From the NCBI GenBank assembly GCA_947466075.1, contig CANIBP010000001.1, positions 496,001-560,000 of the forward strand: a stretch of DNA of 64,000 nucleotides, given 5' to 3'. This document shows, piece after piece, positions 16,326-23,998 of the stretch (positions are counted from its first letter, which is position 1; every line of letters begins with the position of its first letter). Origin of the DNA: Verrucomicrobiaceae bacterium (GTDB taxonomy: Bacteria; Verrucomicrobiota; Verrucomicrobiia; Verrucomicrobiales; Verrucomicrobiaceae). A model generated the notes under the pieces. It was not told the origin of the DNA. It searched no databases and worked only from the letters and a program-made list of their open reading frames with translations. The position numbers and the translations under genes were made by a program.

Positions 16326-17300
16326 ATGCCCTTCGATCCCAACATCCCCGCCGCGAATTCGCCGAACTCCTCGGCGCAGGTGCGTGCACAACTCAACGGC
16401 CTCAAGGCGCTCATTGATGCCGTGCCGGTCGGCCCGCAGGGGCCGCCGGGGAATGATGGGACGAGTGTGACTGGCGCAGTCATGGATGGCGTGAACACGC
16501 TGAATCCCGGCGATGCCGCGCAGGCCAGCGTGAGCTGGGATGGGGCGAATGTGCGCTTCACCTTCGGCATCCCACGCGGGCAGGATGGCGCAAGTCCCAC
16601 GCCCATCACGAGCTTCATCGTCGATGGCGTGAGCACCTTGAATCCCGGAGACAACGCCACGGTGCAGACGAGTTTTGACGGCGCGAGTGTGCGCTTCACC
16701 TTCGGGATTCCACGCGGGAATGACGGCACGAATGGCAGCAACGGCAGCGATGGTGGGCAAGGCCCGCCGTTCACCAACTTCATCGTTGATGGCGTGAACA
16801 TGCTGAACCCGAATGATCCCGCCTCAGTGCAGACGATCTTCGATGGCAATGCCGTGCGGCTGATTTTCAACCTCCCGCGAGGCTTCACGGGTAATGATGG
16901 CGCGGCGGGAAATCCGGGCAGCAATGGGTCCAACGGCAACGATGGCCCGCAGGGCGCAACCGGAGCGCAAGGCCCACCGTTTGCCAATGCCCTCGTGGAC
17001 AGCGTGACGACGCTGAATCCCGGCGAGAACGCGACGGTGCAGACCAGCTTTGATGGCAACAACGTGCGCTTTCAGTTTGGAATCCCGCGTGGCTTCAACG
17101 GCAACGACGGCGGCAGCGGTCCGCAGGGTTCACCGGGTGAGGTGACGACGATGCAACTCAACAGCGCGATCAATGGCACCAGCAACAACAGCAACGGGGT
17201 GAACACGCTGGTCATGACCGTGAGCGATCCACCCACCGTGGGTGAGGTGCAGGCCATCGCGAGCAAACTGGATGAACTGATCCTCGCGCTGCGACGGTGA
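16326..17300 (+). CDS. Collagen-like GIPRG-repeat fibre protein
   Basis: A 324-residue protein starting at ATG 16326 (MPFDPNIPAANSPNSSAQVR). It alternates short collagen-type Gly-X-Y runs (GPQGPPGNDG, GNPGSNGSNGNDGPQG) with four copies of a module of about 35-45 residues: VDGVxTLNPGD..A.VQTSFDG..VRFxFGIPRG. The GIPRGxDGxxG wording is common in phage tail-fibre and tail-needle-like proteins and in bacterial surface fibres. The C-terminus is helical (VGEVQAIASKLDELILALRR) and could trimerise the fibre. No signal peptide or anchor is visible. Together with the FN3 gene it suggests a tail-like or surface appendage; this is inference. Confidence 0.65.
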   Translation: MPFDPNIPAANSPNSSAQVRAQLNGLKALIDAVPVGPQGPPGNDGTSVTGAVMDGVNTLNPGDAAQASVSWDGANVRFTFGIPRGQDGASPTPITSFIVDGVSTLNPGDNATVQTSFDGASVRFTFGIPRGNDGTNGSNGSDGGQGPPFTNFIVDGVNMLNPNDPASVQTIFDGNAVRLIFNLPRGFTGNDGAAGNPGSNGSNGNDGPQGATGAQGPPFANALVDSVTTLNPGENATVQTSFDGNNVRFQFGIPRGFNGNDGGSGPQGSPGEVTTMQLNSAINGTSNNSNGVNTLVMTVSDPPTVGEVQAIASKLDELILALRR

Positions 17301-17345
17301 GCCGCCGGTTGCACGGTGGGAATGTGCCGCTAGCATGGGCCTCCC

Positions 17346-17762
17346 ATGTCCGCCTCCGCCCCCATCTCGTTCGCCGCCCGTGAGTCGAAGCACGCCATCG
17401 AAGAAGGGTTGCTATTTGCCCCGAAGTTTGATGAGCATGGCCTGATGCCGGCGATGGCGGTGGATGCGGAAAGTGGTGCTCCGCTGATGCTGGCCTACAT
17501 GAATGAGCAGAGCCTTAAACTGACGCTGGAACTCGGCCAAGCGGTGTACTGGAGCCGCAGCCGCAACGAACTCTGGCACAAAGGCGCGACCAGTGGCGAG
17601 TTTCAGGAGATCATCGAAATTCGCACGGACTGCGATCAAGACGCGCTCGTGCTACGAGTCAAACAGCGTGGGGGCGGCTGCTGCCATACAAAACGAGCTA
17701 CGTGCTTTTACCGTGTGGTGAAAACGGCGGATGGTGAGGCGCTGTTGGAGCCGACCGTCTGA
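17346..17762 (+). CDS. hisI: Phosphoribosyl-AMP cyclohydrolase
   Basis: A 138-residue HisI enzyme, opening the ring of phosphoribosyl-AMP in histidine biosynthesis in the cytoplasm. Landmarks are MLAYMNEQSLKLTLELGQAVYWSRSR, the metal-binding RTDCDQDALVLRV, and GGGCCHTKRATCFYRVV near the end, which contains the zinc-binding Cys pair and the general pattern CHTxxxxCFYR. Length is right for a stand-alone HisI without the HisE pyrophosphohydrolase domain. No other his gene is nearby. Its TGA directly abuts the stop of the convergent lipoprotein gene. Confidence 0.95.
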   Translation: MSASAPISFAARESKHAIEEGLLFAPKFDEHGLMPAMAVDAESGAPLMLAYMNEQSLKLTLELGQAVYWSRSRNELWHKGATSGEFQEIIEIRTDCDQDALVLRVKQRGGGCCHTKRATCFYRVVKTADGEALLEPTV

Positions 17763-17960
17763 TCAGCGGCTGCCCGGCATCATGTTGCCATAGCGGGCAT
17801 TGCCCTCCCAAGAGCGCGGACGATTCCAAGGAAGACTGCTAAACTGGCTGCCATCTGGACCGACAACTTTTTTGCGCTGCGGCTCATTAGATGCGCAGGA
17901 AACGAATGCACAAGGAGCGATTACCGCTAGAAGGAGAAGTTTGAGCAGACGTGTTTTCAT
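17763..17960 (-). CDS. Small lipoprotein
   Basis: A 65-residue protein with a lipoprotein signal: MKTRLLKLLLLAVIAPCAFVSC, lipobox near FVSC with the lipidated Cys at about residue 22, followed by ASNEPQRKKVVGPDGSQ. The mature part is only about 44 residues and ends WEGNARYGNMMPGSR. ATG 17960 is preferred over a TTG at 17972. It is the last gene of a leftward three-gene set with the two coiled-coil proteins (24-bp gap). No family recognised. Confidence 0.65.
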   Translation of the reverse strand: MKTRLLKLLLLAVIAPCAFVSCASNEPQRKKVVGPDGSQFSSLPWNRPRSWEGNARYGNMMPGSR

Positions 17961-17984
17961 CGTCGTAGTCAATACAGGCTCGGC

Positions 17985-18773
17985 TCAGTTCTGCACCAAG
18001 TTTTCGAGGATCACACGGTCTCCCGGCATGATGACCTGACCGTTGACCACGGCATCCGGCACGATGCTGGCCATGGTGTTGCCGCCTTCGACGGCCATGA
18101 CGCTGACCTTACCCACCGTCAGTGCCCCACGGGTAACGATCAGCTTGGTGTCCTGAGTGAGGCCGGTTGTCTTGCCAGCATCGATCACAACGAAGCCCCA
18201 GTCATAGTTTACGGCAACGATTCGGGAGGTCAGGCTATTGCGCTCAAAGTTTTTGCGGCGTTCCTCGATTTTATGAGTCACCTCATCTAGACGCTTCTGC
18301 ACACCAGCTATTTTCTCCTCCTCGGCGGCCACCTCTTTCTTCTTGGCTTCAGCCTGACCTTCTAACTCAAGCTTTTCCTTCTTCATGCGATTGATGTCTT
18401 CCGCAATGTTCTCAGGCTTGACGTCCTTGGGCAATTTTTCGAGTTTAACGGCCAGTTCCTGCTTCTTTTTGTCCTTGGCATCCCGCTCCGCCTCCGTGCG
18501 CGTAGTTTCGCTTTCAGCTTGGGCCAGCTTGTTTTTTTGCGCCTTCAGCTTTTCAGCCTCGACATCAAACTCACCTTGCACACGGGTGATGTCGGCAACC
18601 AACTGACCCACTGTCGCAACCACCTTTTTTTCCGTCTGCTTTTCGCCAACGATGCCGGCATTGATCGCTGAGATGTTGGTGCGCACCGTGGCAAACTCAC
18701 GCCCGTTTTGATAGGCAAAGAAACTGGCGATGAGGATCACAACGGCGCTGAGAATGAAGAGGACTTTGGTCAT
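17985..18773 (-). CDS. Membrane-anchored coiled-coil protein (paralogue A)
   Basis: A 262-residue protein: one N-terminal transmembrane helix (VLFILSAVVILIASFFAY), a long Lys/Glu-rich coiled coil (about 45-165) and a small beta-rich C-terminal domain starting NYDWGFVVIDAGKTTGL and ending VIMPGDRVILENL. The C-terminal domain has the 'GxxxGL..GxxLxVxRG...VGKVxVxxVE..xxAxIV' rhythm also seen in MreC-like beta-barrels. It is clearly paralogous to the gene just upstream (DWGFVV, RG, PGD all shared), 47 bp away. Probably an envelope scaffold; function unknown. Confidence 0.7.
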   Translation of the reverse strand: MTKVLFILSAVVILIASFFAYQNGREFATVRTNISAINAGIVGEKQTEKKVVATVGQLVADITRVQGEFDVEAEKLKAQKNKLAQAESETTRTEAERDAKDKKKQELAVKLEKLPKDVKPENIAEDINRMKKEKLELEGQAEAKKKEVAAEEEKIAGVQKRLDEVTHKIEERRKNFERNSLTSRIVAVNYDWGFVVIDAGKTTGLTQDTKLIVTRGALTVGKVSVMAVEGGNTMASIVPDAVVNGQVIMPGDRVILENLVQN

Positions 18774-18820
18774 GGGGAAAAGGGGTCGAGGATCGTTACA
18801 AAAGAAGATTCAGGCCGAGA

Positions 18821-19960
18821 TCAAGGTTTGGCTGGAGGAGCAGCACCAAAGGGATCCGCAGTGCTGGGGGGCGGCGTGGCTGGTGCGCCAGCTGCAGGCG
18901 GCGCGGCTGGGGGCGCAGCACCAAAAGGATCGGCGGCTCCCATGGCAGGGGCGGCAGCGGGTGCAGGTGCGGCGGCTGGTGCGCCAAAAGGATCAGCTCC
19001 CATCGCCGGGGCAGCGGCGGGTGCGGCAGGGGCCATGCCGCCACCAGCAGGAGCACCAAAGGGATCGGCCCCCATGGCAGGAGCGGCAGCGGGGGCGGCA
19101 CCTCCAGGAGCGGCGGCAGGAGCAGCGCCTGCTGCGGCAGGCGCAGCAGCAGCACCGGCGGCAGGGCCTTTGTCAGCCTTGGCACTCTGCTCTGCGGAAG
19201 CAACCACGAGGTCGCCAGGACGAAGGTGCTCACCTTCCGCCAGACTGCCTTTGACCAGATCAGCCACAGAAGAGTTCTGCTCAACGTTGCGCACCTTGAG
19301 CTTGGCGACGATTTCTTTGCCGCGCTTCACTTCAAGGTCGGCGTTGGCAAACACGCCACCGCCATTGCCTTTATTAAGCACCACGAAGCCCCAGTCCGTG
19401 TAGGATTGCGCAACTTTCGCGGTGAAATCATCATCCACGATGCCGCGACGGCCCCGAGTCTCGCGTTCTTCGGCTGCCTTGGCGGCGTCGGTCAGGTTTT
19501 TAACTGTTTCTTGAGCGGTGGCGAGATGCTGACTCTGATTGGTGAGTGCAGCCTCCGCCTCGGCACGGTCTTTCTTAATAGATGCGATCTGCGCCAGCAG
19601 CCCCTCAATGTCGCCGGCCTCGGCGATCTGCTTTTCCTGATCATTCACGATCTTGGTAATCTGATCGAGTTGCGTCTTCACAACAGCCAACTCCTGCTCC
19701 TTGGCTTGGGCCTTAGCCGCAGTATCCACTACCAAAGTCTTGGTTGTTTCGAGTTCCGTATTGGCTGCCGCAAGCTGTGTTTCGCGATTCTTCTTCGCTT
19801 CTTCAGCTTGAGCGATGTGCGCTTTCAGTTCCTCGGAGTTGGCCTTGGCGTAGGTCTCGCGTTTGCGCTCTTCAACGAGCGTTTTTTGATTGGCCCAGGC
19901 AAAATAGCAGGCGGTGCCGAGGCAGACGGCGGAGAGAGCAGAGAGGATTTTCCAGACCAT
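18821..19960 (-). CDS. Membrane-anchored coiled-coil protein with Ala/Pro tail of ADPFGA repeats (paralogue B)
   Basis: A 379-residue protein. Order: N-terminal transmembrane helix (ILSALSAVCLGTACYFAWA), coiled coil (about 28-165), the same C-terminal beta domain as its downstream paralogue (YTDWGFVVLNKGNGGG to HLRPGDLVV), then about 110 residues of very Ala/Pro/Gly-rich sequence that contains ADPFGA four times. The tail is low complexity, likely disordered and extended in the periplasm, and the DPFG words could be short docking motifs. First gene of the leftward set. Function not recognised. Confidence 0.7.
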   Translation of the reverse strand: MVWKILSALSAVCLGTACYFAWANQKTLVEERKRETYAKANSEELKAHIAQAEEAKKNRETQLAAANTELETTKTLVVDTAAKAQAKEQELAVVKTQLDQITKIVNDQEKQIAEAGDIEGLLAQIASIKKDRAEAEAALTNQSQHLATAQETVKNLTDAAKAAEERETRGRRGIVDDDFTAKVAQSYTDWGFVVLNKGNGGGVFANADLEVKRGKEIVAKLKVRNVEQNSSVADLVKGSLAEGEHLRPGDLVVASAEQSAKADKGPAAGAAAAPAAAGAAPAAAPGGAAPAAAPAMGADPFGAPAGGGMAPAAPAAAPAMGADPFGAPAAAPAPAAAPAMGAADPFGAAPPAAPPAAGAPATPPPSTADPFGAAPPAKP

Positions 19961-20096
19961 ACGGATGCGAATTTGAGAATTAGAACGTGATTTTTACCGG
20001 AAGCAGCGCCTTTCGACAACACCAATTTTCGAGCATTTTGCCGCCGAGGTGGAATCCTGCTTGTGCCGGAAGGGGCCTGCGGCTAGAACAGTCGGC

Positions 20097-20186
20097 GTCA
20101 GGGGCCGCGGATGTTCAGCTTGCGAACCCCGCCAGGTCCTGACGGAAGCAACGGCAGCCTGCCTGTCCATGTCGCGGTTCCCTGGC
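20097..20186 (+). ncRNA. ffs: Small SRP RNA (4.5S-type)
   Basis: RNA component of the signal recognition particle. The domain IV core reads GCC-AGG-TCC-TGAC-GGA-AGCAAC-GGC (around 20131-20155): the AGG/AGCA symmetric loop that binds Ffh, closed by a TCC/GGA stem and capped by TGAC. The ends pair as CAGGGG..CCGCG (20099-20109) with CGCGG..CCCTG (20173-20184), giving the single long hairpin of a short bacterial SRP RNA. The cap is UGAC, a URRC-type tetraloop, in place of the usual GGAA. A T-rich stretch follows at 20194-20199. The ends are set from pairing and may be off by several bases. Confidence 0.85.
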
Positions 20187-20268
20187 ACCTCCGTCTTTTG
20201 CAAAGCGGATCGTTTTCATGTCACGCGAAGGTTGCGGAACGTCTCATTGCCGCCACCATGCGCGCCCC

Positions 20269-21063
20269 ATGAACAAGCTGGACGAAATCATCGCCCATAA
20301 GCATACTGAACTGCAACGCCTGCTGCCTCGCACGGAAAAACTCCGCGCCGCCGCTGCCCTGCGCGACGATGTGCGCTCTCTCTATGATGCCCTGCGCGCC
20401 GATCCCACGCGCCTGAGCATCATCGCTGAGGTGAAACGTGCCTCGCCCTCCGCCGGAACCATCGCTGCGGACTTTGACCCGCTCACCATCGCCCGCGGCT
20501 ATGAAAAGGCCGGCGCCAGTGCCATCTCCGTGCTCACGGACGAGAAATACTTCCAGGGACGACTCGATTACCTGACGCTCATCCGTGAGCAGCTTGATAT
20601 CCCCTGCCTGCGCAAAGATTTCATCATTCACGAGGCCCAGATCTTCGAGGCGGTCGTCGCTGGGGCCGATGCCATCCTACTTATCGTCGCCGCCCTTGAT
20701 CAACCCACGCTGGAACACCTCCTCGAAGTAGCCCATACCTTCCAACTCGATGCCCTCGTCGAAGTTCACAACCTGCCCGAACTCGAACGCGCCCTCGCCA
20801 CGAATGCCCGCATCATCGGCGTCAACAACCGCAATTTGAAGAGTTTCACTGTCGATCTAGCCACCACCGAACTGCTCGCCGAGGAAGTGCCGGACGATAT
20901 CATCCTCGTCGCCGAGAGCGGCATCAAAACGCCCGCTGACGCGATGCGTCTCGCCGAAGCCGGAGCCGACACGCTCCTCGTGGGCGAAACCTTGATGCGC
21001 AGCGCCAACATCCTGATTGATCTGCCCGCCTTGCGTGCGCCGACATCTGGGCGGCTCGAATGA
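20269..21063 (+). CDS. trpC: Indole-3-glycerol-phosphate synthase
   Basis: A 264-residue (beta/alpha)8 enzyme of tryptophan synthesis that closes the indole ring from CdRP. Start at ATG 20269 (MNKLDEIIAHKHTEL), the standard N-terminal helix, in place of the longer frame from 20218. Landmarks: EVKRASPSAG (the ExKxxSPS motif with the catalytic Lys), CLRKDFIIHEAQIFEA (second catalytic Lys), GVNNRNLKSF and AESGIKTPADA near the phosphate site. Other trp genes are not in the window. It is 82 bp downstream of the SRP RNA. Confidence 0.95.
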   Translation: MNKLDEIIAHKHTELQRLLPRTEKLRAAAALRDDVRSLYDALRADPTRLSIIAEVKRASPSAGTIAADFDPLTIARGYEKAGASAISVLTDEKYFQGRLDYLTLIREQLDIPCLRKDFIIHEAQIFEAVVAGADAILLIVAALDQPTLEHLLEVAHTFQLDALVEVHNLPELERALATNARIIGVNNRNLKSFTVDLATTELLAEEVPDDIILVAESGIKTPADAMRLAEAGADTLLVGETLMRSANILIDLPALRAPTSGRLE

Positions 21064-21245
21064 CGCTTCAGGCGCGAAAAACCGCTTGCCGCAGCAGAGC
21101 TTGCCGGTAACATCGCGCCCCTTTTGCCGGGCCATTTTGGTCAGGTCAAAGGGTTCAACCTCAAGCCCGATCAACCGGATCAGCCCTCGCGGCTGAGCGT
21201 TTTGCCCTCAGAACGTGCGGAAGACAGGCATCTCATCCTAAATAC

Positions 21246-21938
21246 ATGTCAACACAGATCCTCGCCGAGCTCGTCGAAGCCGGAGTCCATTTCGGACATC
21301 AGACCAAACGCTGGAATCCCAAGATGAAGCCATTCATCATGGACAAGAAAAACCAGATCTACATCCTCAACATTGAGGAGACCGTCAAACAGATCGACAA
21401 GGCCGCTGAATTCCTCTCAGACCTCGCCCGCAAAGGCAAAAAAATCCTCTTCGTTGGCTGCAAACGTCAGGCGCAAGAAGCTGTGAAACAGGCCTCCGAA
21501 GCCTGCGGCCAGTTCTACGTCAATCATCGCTGGCTGGGCGGCACGCTCACCAACATGGAGACGATCAAGAAAAGCATCGCCCGTCTCAACTACCTTGAAG
21601 ACATCGACAACAAGCCTGAGGTCAAGCTCATGTCCAAGAAGGAGCTTGCCAGCCTCAACCGCGAGCGCATCAAGCTTGAGCGCAACCTGCGCGGCATCCG
21701 TCACATGGGCAAGATCCCTGACGCTGTTGTCATCGTCGATTCCGCCCGCGAGCACATCGCCGTGCATGAATCCCGCCGCCTGAAAATCCCGATCGTTGCC
21801 CTCGTCGATACCAACGCTGACCCGACTATCATCGACTATCCTATCGCCGCCAACGACGACGCCATCCGCTCCATCCGCATCATCCTGCAGAAGCTGATCG
21901 ATCCCGTCATCATTGCCACCGCCGAAGCGAAAAAGTAA
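21246..21938 (+). CDS. rpsB: 30S ribosomal protein S2
   Basis: A 230-residue S2 protein of the small ribosomal subunit. It begins STQILAELVEAGVHFGHQTKRWNPKMKPFI, contains FVGCKRQAQEAVKQASEACG and ends PVIIATAEAK. It is slightly shorter than the E. coli protein and lacks a long C-terminal tail. It precedes tsf by 25 bp, the classical rpsB-tsf operon. The 182-bp leader contains mutually exclusive hairpins: CAGCC/GGCTG (21181-21195) or CTGAG/CTCAG (21193-21211), which might serve S2 autoregulation. Confidence 0.97.
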   Translation: MSTQILAELVEAGVHFGHQTKRWNPKMKPFIMDKKNQIYILNIEETVKQIDKAAEFLSDLARKGKKILFVGCKRQAQEAVKQASEACGQFYVNHRWLGGTLTNMETIKKSIARLNYLEDIDNKPEVKLMSKKELASLNRERIKLERNLRGIRHMGKIPDAVVIVDSAREHIAVHESRRLKIPIVALVDTNADPTIIDYPIAANDDAIRSIRIILQKLIDPVIIATAEAKK

Positions 21939-21963
21939 TCTTTCACCCCTTCCAAACTGACCC

Positions 21964-22563
21964 ATGGCTGAAATCTCCGCTAAACTCGTCATGACACTGC
22001 GTGAAAAGACCAACGCAGGCATGATGGAATGTAAAGCTGCCCTCAAGGAAGCCGAAGGCGACCTCGAAAAAGCTGAAACCATCCTCCGCAAAAAAGGCAC
22101 CATCAAGGCCGAGAAAAAGGCCGACCGCCAGACGAAGGAAGGCATCATCGCCTCCTACATCCACATGGCTGGCCGCATCGGCGTCCTCATCGAAGTGAAC
22201 TGCGAAACCGACTTCGTTGCCCGCAACGAAAACTTCCAAGCGCTCGTGAAGGATATCTCCCTCCACATCGCCGCCTCAAACCCACGCTTCCTCCAGCGCG
22301 AAGACGCTCCTGCTGATCTCGTCGCCAAAGAGCGCGAAATCGGTGCCGAACTCGTCAAAGGCAAGCCCGCCAACATCGTGGACAAGATCGTGGACGGCAA
22401 AATGGAGAAATTCTACGCCGACAACTGCCTCCTTGAACAAGCCTTCATCAAGAATCCGGACATCACCGTTCGGGACCTGATCAAAGGCAAGATCACCGAG
22501 TTGGGCGAAAACCTCATTGTGCGCCGCTTCACCCGCTATGCAGTGGGCGAAGATCTGTCGTAA
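21964..22563 (+). CDS. tsf: Elongation factor Ts
   Basis: A 199-residue guanine-nucleotide exchange factor for EF-Tu. The N-terminal UBA-like domain has TNAGMMECKAALKEAEGDLE and the core has CETDFVARNENFQALV, the TDFVAR motif that contacts EF-Tu. It is the short form (E. coli EF-Ts is about 283 residues) with only one core subdomain, like that of Thermus. A strong intrinsic terminator starts 31 bp after the stop and closes the rpsB-tsf operon. Confidence 0.97.
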   Translation: MAEISAKLVMTLREKTNAGMMECKAALKEAEGDLEKAETILRKKGTIKAEKKADRQTKEGIIASYIHMAGRIGVLIEVNCETDFVARNENFQALVKDISLHIAASNPRFLQREDAPADLVAKEREIGAELVKGKPANIVDKIVDGKMEKFYADNCLLEQAFIKNPDITVRDLIKGKITELGENLIVRRFTRYAVGEDLS

Positions 22564-22593
22564 CAAAGAGTTTCCCAACTCATGAACCCATTC

Positions 22594-22622
22594 GGGGGCG
22601 GACGCGAGTCCGCCCCCTTTTT
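22594..22622 (+). terminator. Rho-independent terminator of rpsB-tsf
   Basis: Perfect 10-bp stem GGGGGCGGAC/GTCCGCCCCC (22594-22603, 22608-22617) with a GCGA loop, followed by five T. Confidence 0.95.
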
Positions 22623-22698
22623 GTTTTCACTGCTAGCCTTACAAACTCAATGGCAAGGCAATGAACCTGATATTTAGCTTTGCTAAAATACCCGCAGC

Positions 22699-22809
22699 AT
22701 GCCAAATTTCCGTAATTGGTATATCGACTATGCGTGGCTACCCACGTCTGGCCCCTCATGCCCGCGTCCTGTGCGCATCTCAATTCCATCGATTCGCGGT
22801 GGTGCCTAA
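22699..22809 (+). CDS. Possible aromatic-rich leader peptide upstream of DAHP synthase
   Basis: A 36-codon frame starting at ATG 22699, MPNFRNWYIDYAWLPTSG, with five aromatic residues (Phe, Trp, Tyr, Tyr, Trp) among residues 4-13 and none later. Its TAA (22807-22809) lies inside a hairpin GGTGCC/GGCACC (22801-22806, 22816-22821). An alternative pairing of GGGCA (22815-22819) with TGCCC (22852-22856), extended by GGCGG/CCGCC, would exclude that hairpin. The layout is that of an attenuator and the downstream gene is the entry enzyme to all three aromatic amino acids. Against it: no Shine-Dalgarno and no clear terminator T-run right after the structures. The rest of the 311-bp gap (22623-22933) is otherwise empty, AT-rich at first. 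Confidence 0.35.
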   Translation: MPNFRNWYIDYAWLPTSGPSCPRPVRISIPSIRGGA

Positions 22810-22933
22810 ACTTTGGGCACCAAGGGCGGCAGCGTGACCAAAAGTCCGCCTTGCCCGGAAAACTCGCAACTTTCGGTTTCCTACCGGCCAGAATCCTCCA
22901 TCCTGCACGCCCGTTTTCCGCCCCCATTTTTCC

Positions 22934-23998
22934 GTGAGCCAATCGCATCCCACTGACGACCTTCGCGTCGCTGAAATCCTCCCTCTCATTCAACCAGCCC
23001 TGCTCATGCACGAGTTCAAGCTGGGAGAGCTTGAATCCGCCTTCATCGAAGACTCGCGCAAGCGTGCCGAGGCGATCCTGACCCTGAAGGATGATCGCCT
23101 GCTCGTCGTCGTCGGTCCCTGCTCGATCCACGACACCAAGTCCGCGCTCGAATACGCCCAGCACATCATCGCAGCACGACAGAAGCACAGCGCCGATCTT
23201 GAGATCGTCATGCGCGTCTATTTTGAAAAACCGCGCACCACCGTCGGCTGGAAGGGTTTTATTAACGATCCGCATCTCGACGGCACGTTCGACATCAACA
23301 GCGGCCTGCGTGGAGCGCGTGACCTGCTCCTTAAGCTCACCAAGCGCGGCATTCCCGCTGGCACCGAGTTTCTCGACGTCATCACACCGCAGTACATTGC
23401 GGACGTCGTTGTCTGGGGCGCGATTGGTGCTCGCACCACCGAAAGCCAGGTGCATCGCCAGCTTGCTTCAGGTTTGTCCATGCCCGTCGGCTTCAAGAAC
23501 GGCACCGACGGCGGCATTCAAGTCGCGCTTGATGCCATCGAAGCCGCCAAAGGCCAGCACTGCTTCCTTTCCGTCACCAAAGATGGTGTCGCTGCCATCG
23601 TGAACACCAAAGGCAACAACGCCTGCCACGTCATCCTGCGCGGCGGTAAAGGTGGCACGAATTTCGACGCGGCTTCGATTAAGACCGTCGCTGATCAGCT
23701 CACCGCACGCGGCCTGCCCGCCAGCGTCATGGTTGATTGCAGTCACGGCAACAGCCTCAAGGACTACCGCAAGCAGCCCATTGCCTCCGCCTCCATCGCC
23801 GAACAAATCAGCGCTGGCAGCCAAGCTATCACCGGCGTCATGATCGAAAGTCATCTCGTGGAAGGCCGCCAGGACACCAAGCTCGGCCAGCAGCTCACCT
23901 ACGGTCAAAGCATCACTGACGCCTGCGTTTCCTGGGACACCACCGCGCAGATGCTCGACGAACTCGCCGCCGCCGTGCGCGAGCGCCGCAAACAATGA
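22934..23998 (+). CDS. aroG: 3-deoxy-7-phosphoheptulonate (DAHP) synthase, class I AroFGH type
   Basis: A 354-residue type I-alpha DAHP synthase joining PEP and erythrose-4-phosphate as the first step of the shikimate pathway. Close match along its length to E. coli AroG: DDRLLVVVGPCSIHD, EIVMRVYFEKPRTTVGWKG, EFLDVITPQYIAD, GARTTESQVHRQLASGL, GFKNGTDGG, VDCSHGNS and MIESHLVEG. The N-terminal arm (DDLRVAEILPLIQP) that forms the feedback-inhibitor site in AroG is present, so inhibition by an aromatic amino acid is likely. Start GTG 22934. Its TGA overlaps the ATG of the heptose kinase, an unexpected coupling of aromatic and heptose genes. Confidence 0.95.
   Translation: MSQSHPTDDLRVAEILPLIQPALLMHEFKLGELESAFIEDSRKRAEAILTLKDDRLLVVVGPCSIHDTKSALEYAQHIIAARQKHSADLEIVMRVYFEKPRTTVGWKGFINDPHLDGTFDINSGLRGARDLLLKLTKRGIPAGTEFLDVITPQYIADVVVWGAIGARTTESQVHRQLASGLSMPVGFKNGTDGGIQVALDAIEAAKGQHCFLSVTKDGVAAIVNTKGNNACHVILRGGKGGTNFDAASIKTVADQLTARGLPASVMVDCSHGNSLKDYRKQPIASASIAEQISAGSQAITGVMIESHLVEGRQDTKLGQQLTYGQSITDACVSWDTTAQMLDELAAAVRERRKQ

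Noticed and set aside
16286..17062. 258-codon antisense frame opposite the collagen-like gene
   Set aside because: Pro/Gly/Leu repeats mirror the collagen-like repeats of the plus strand.
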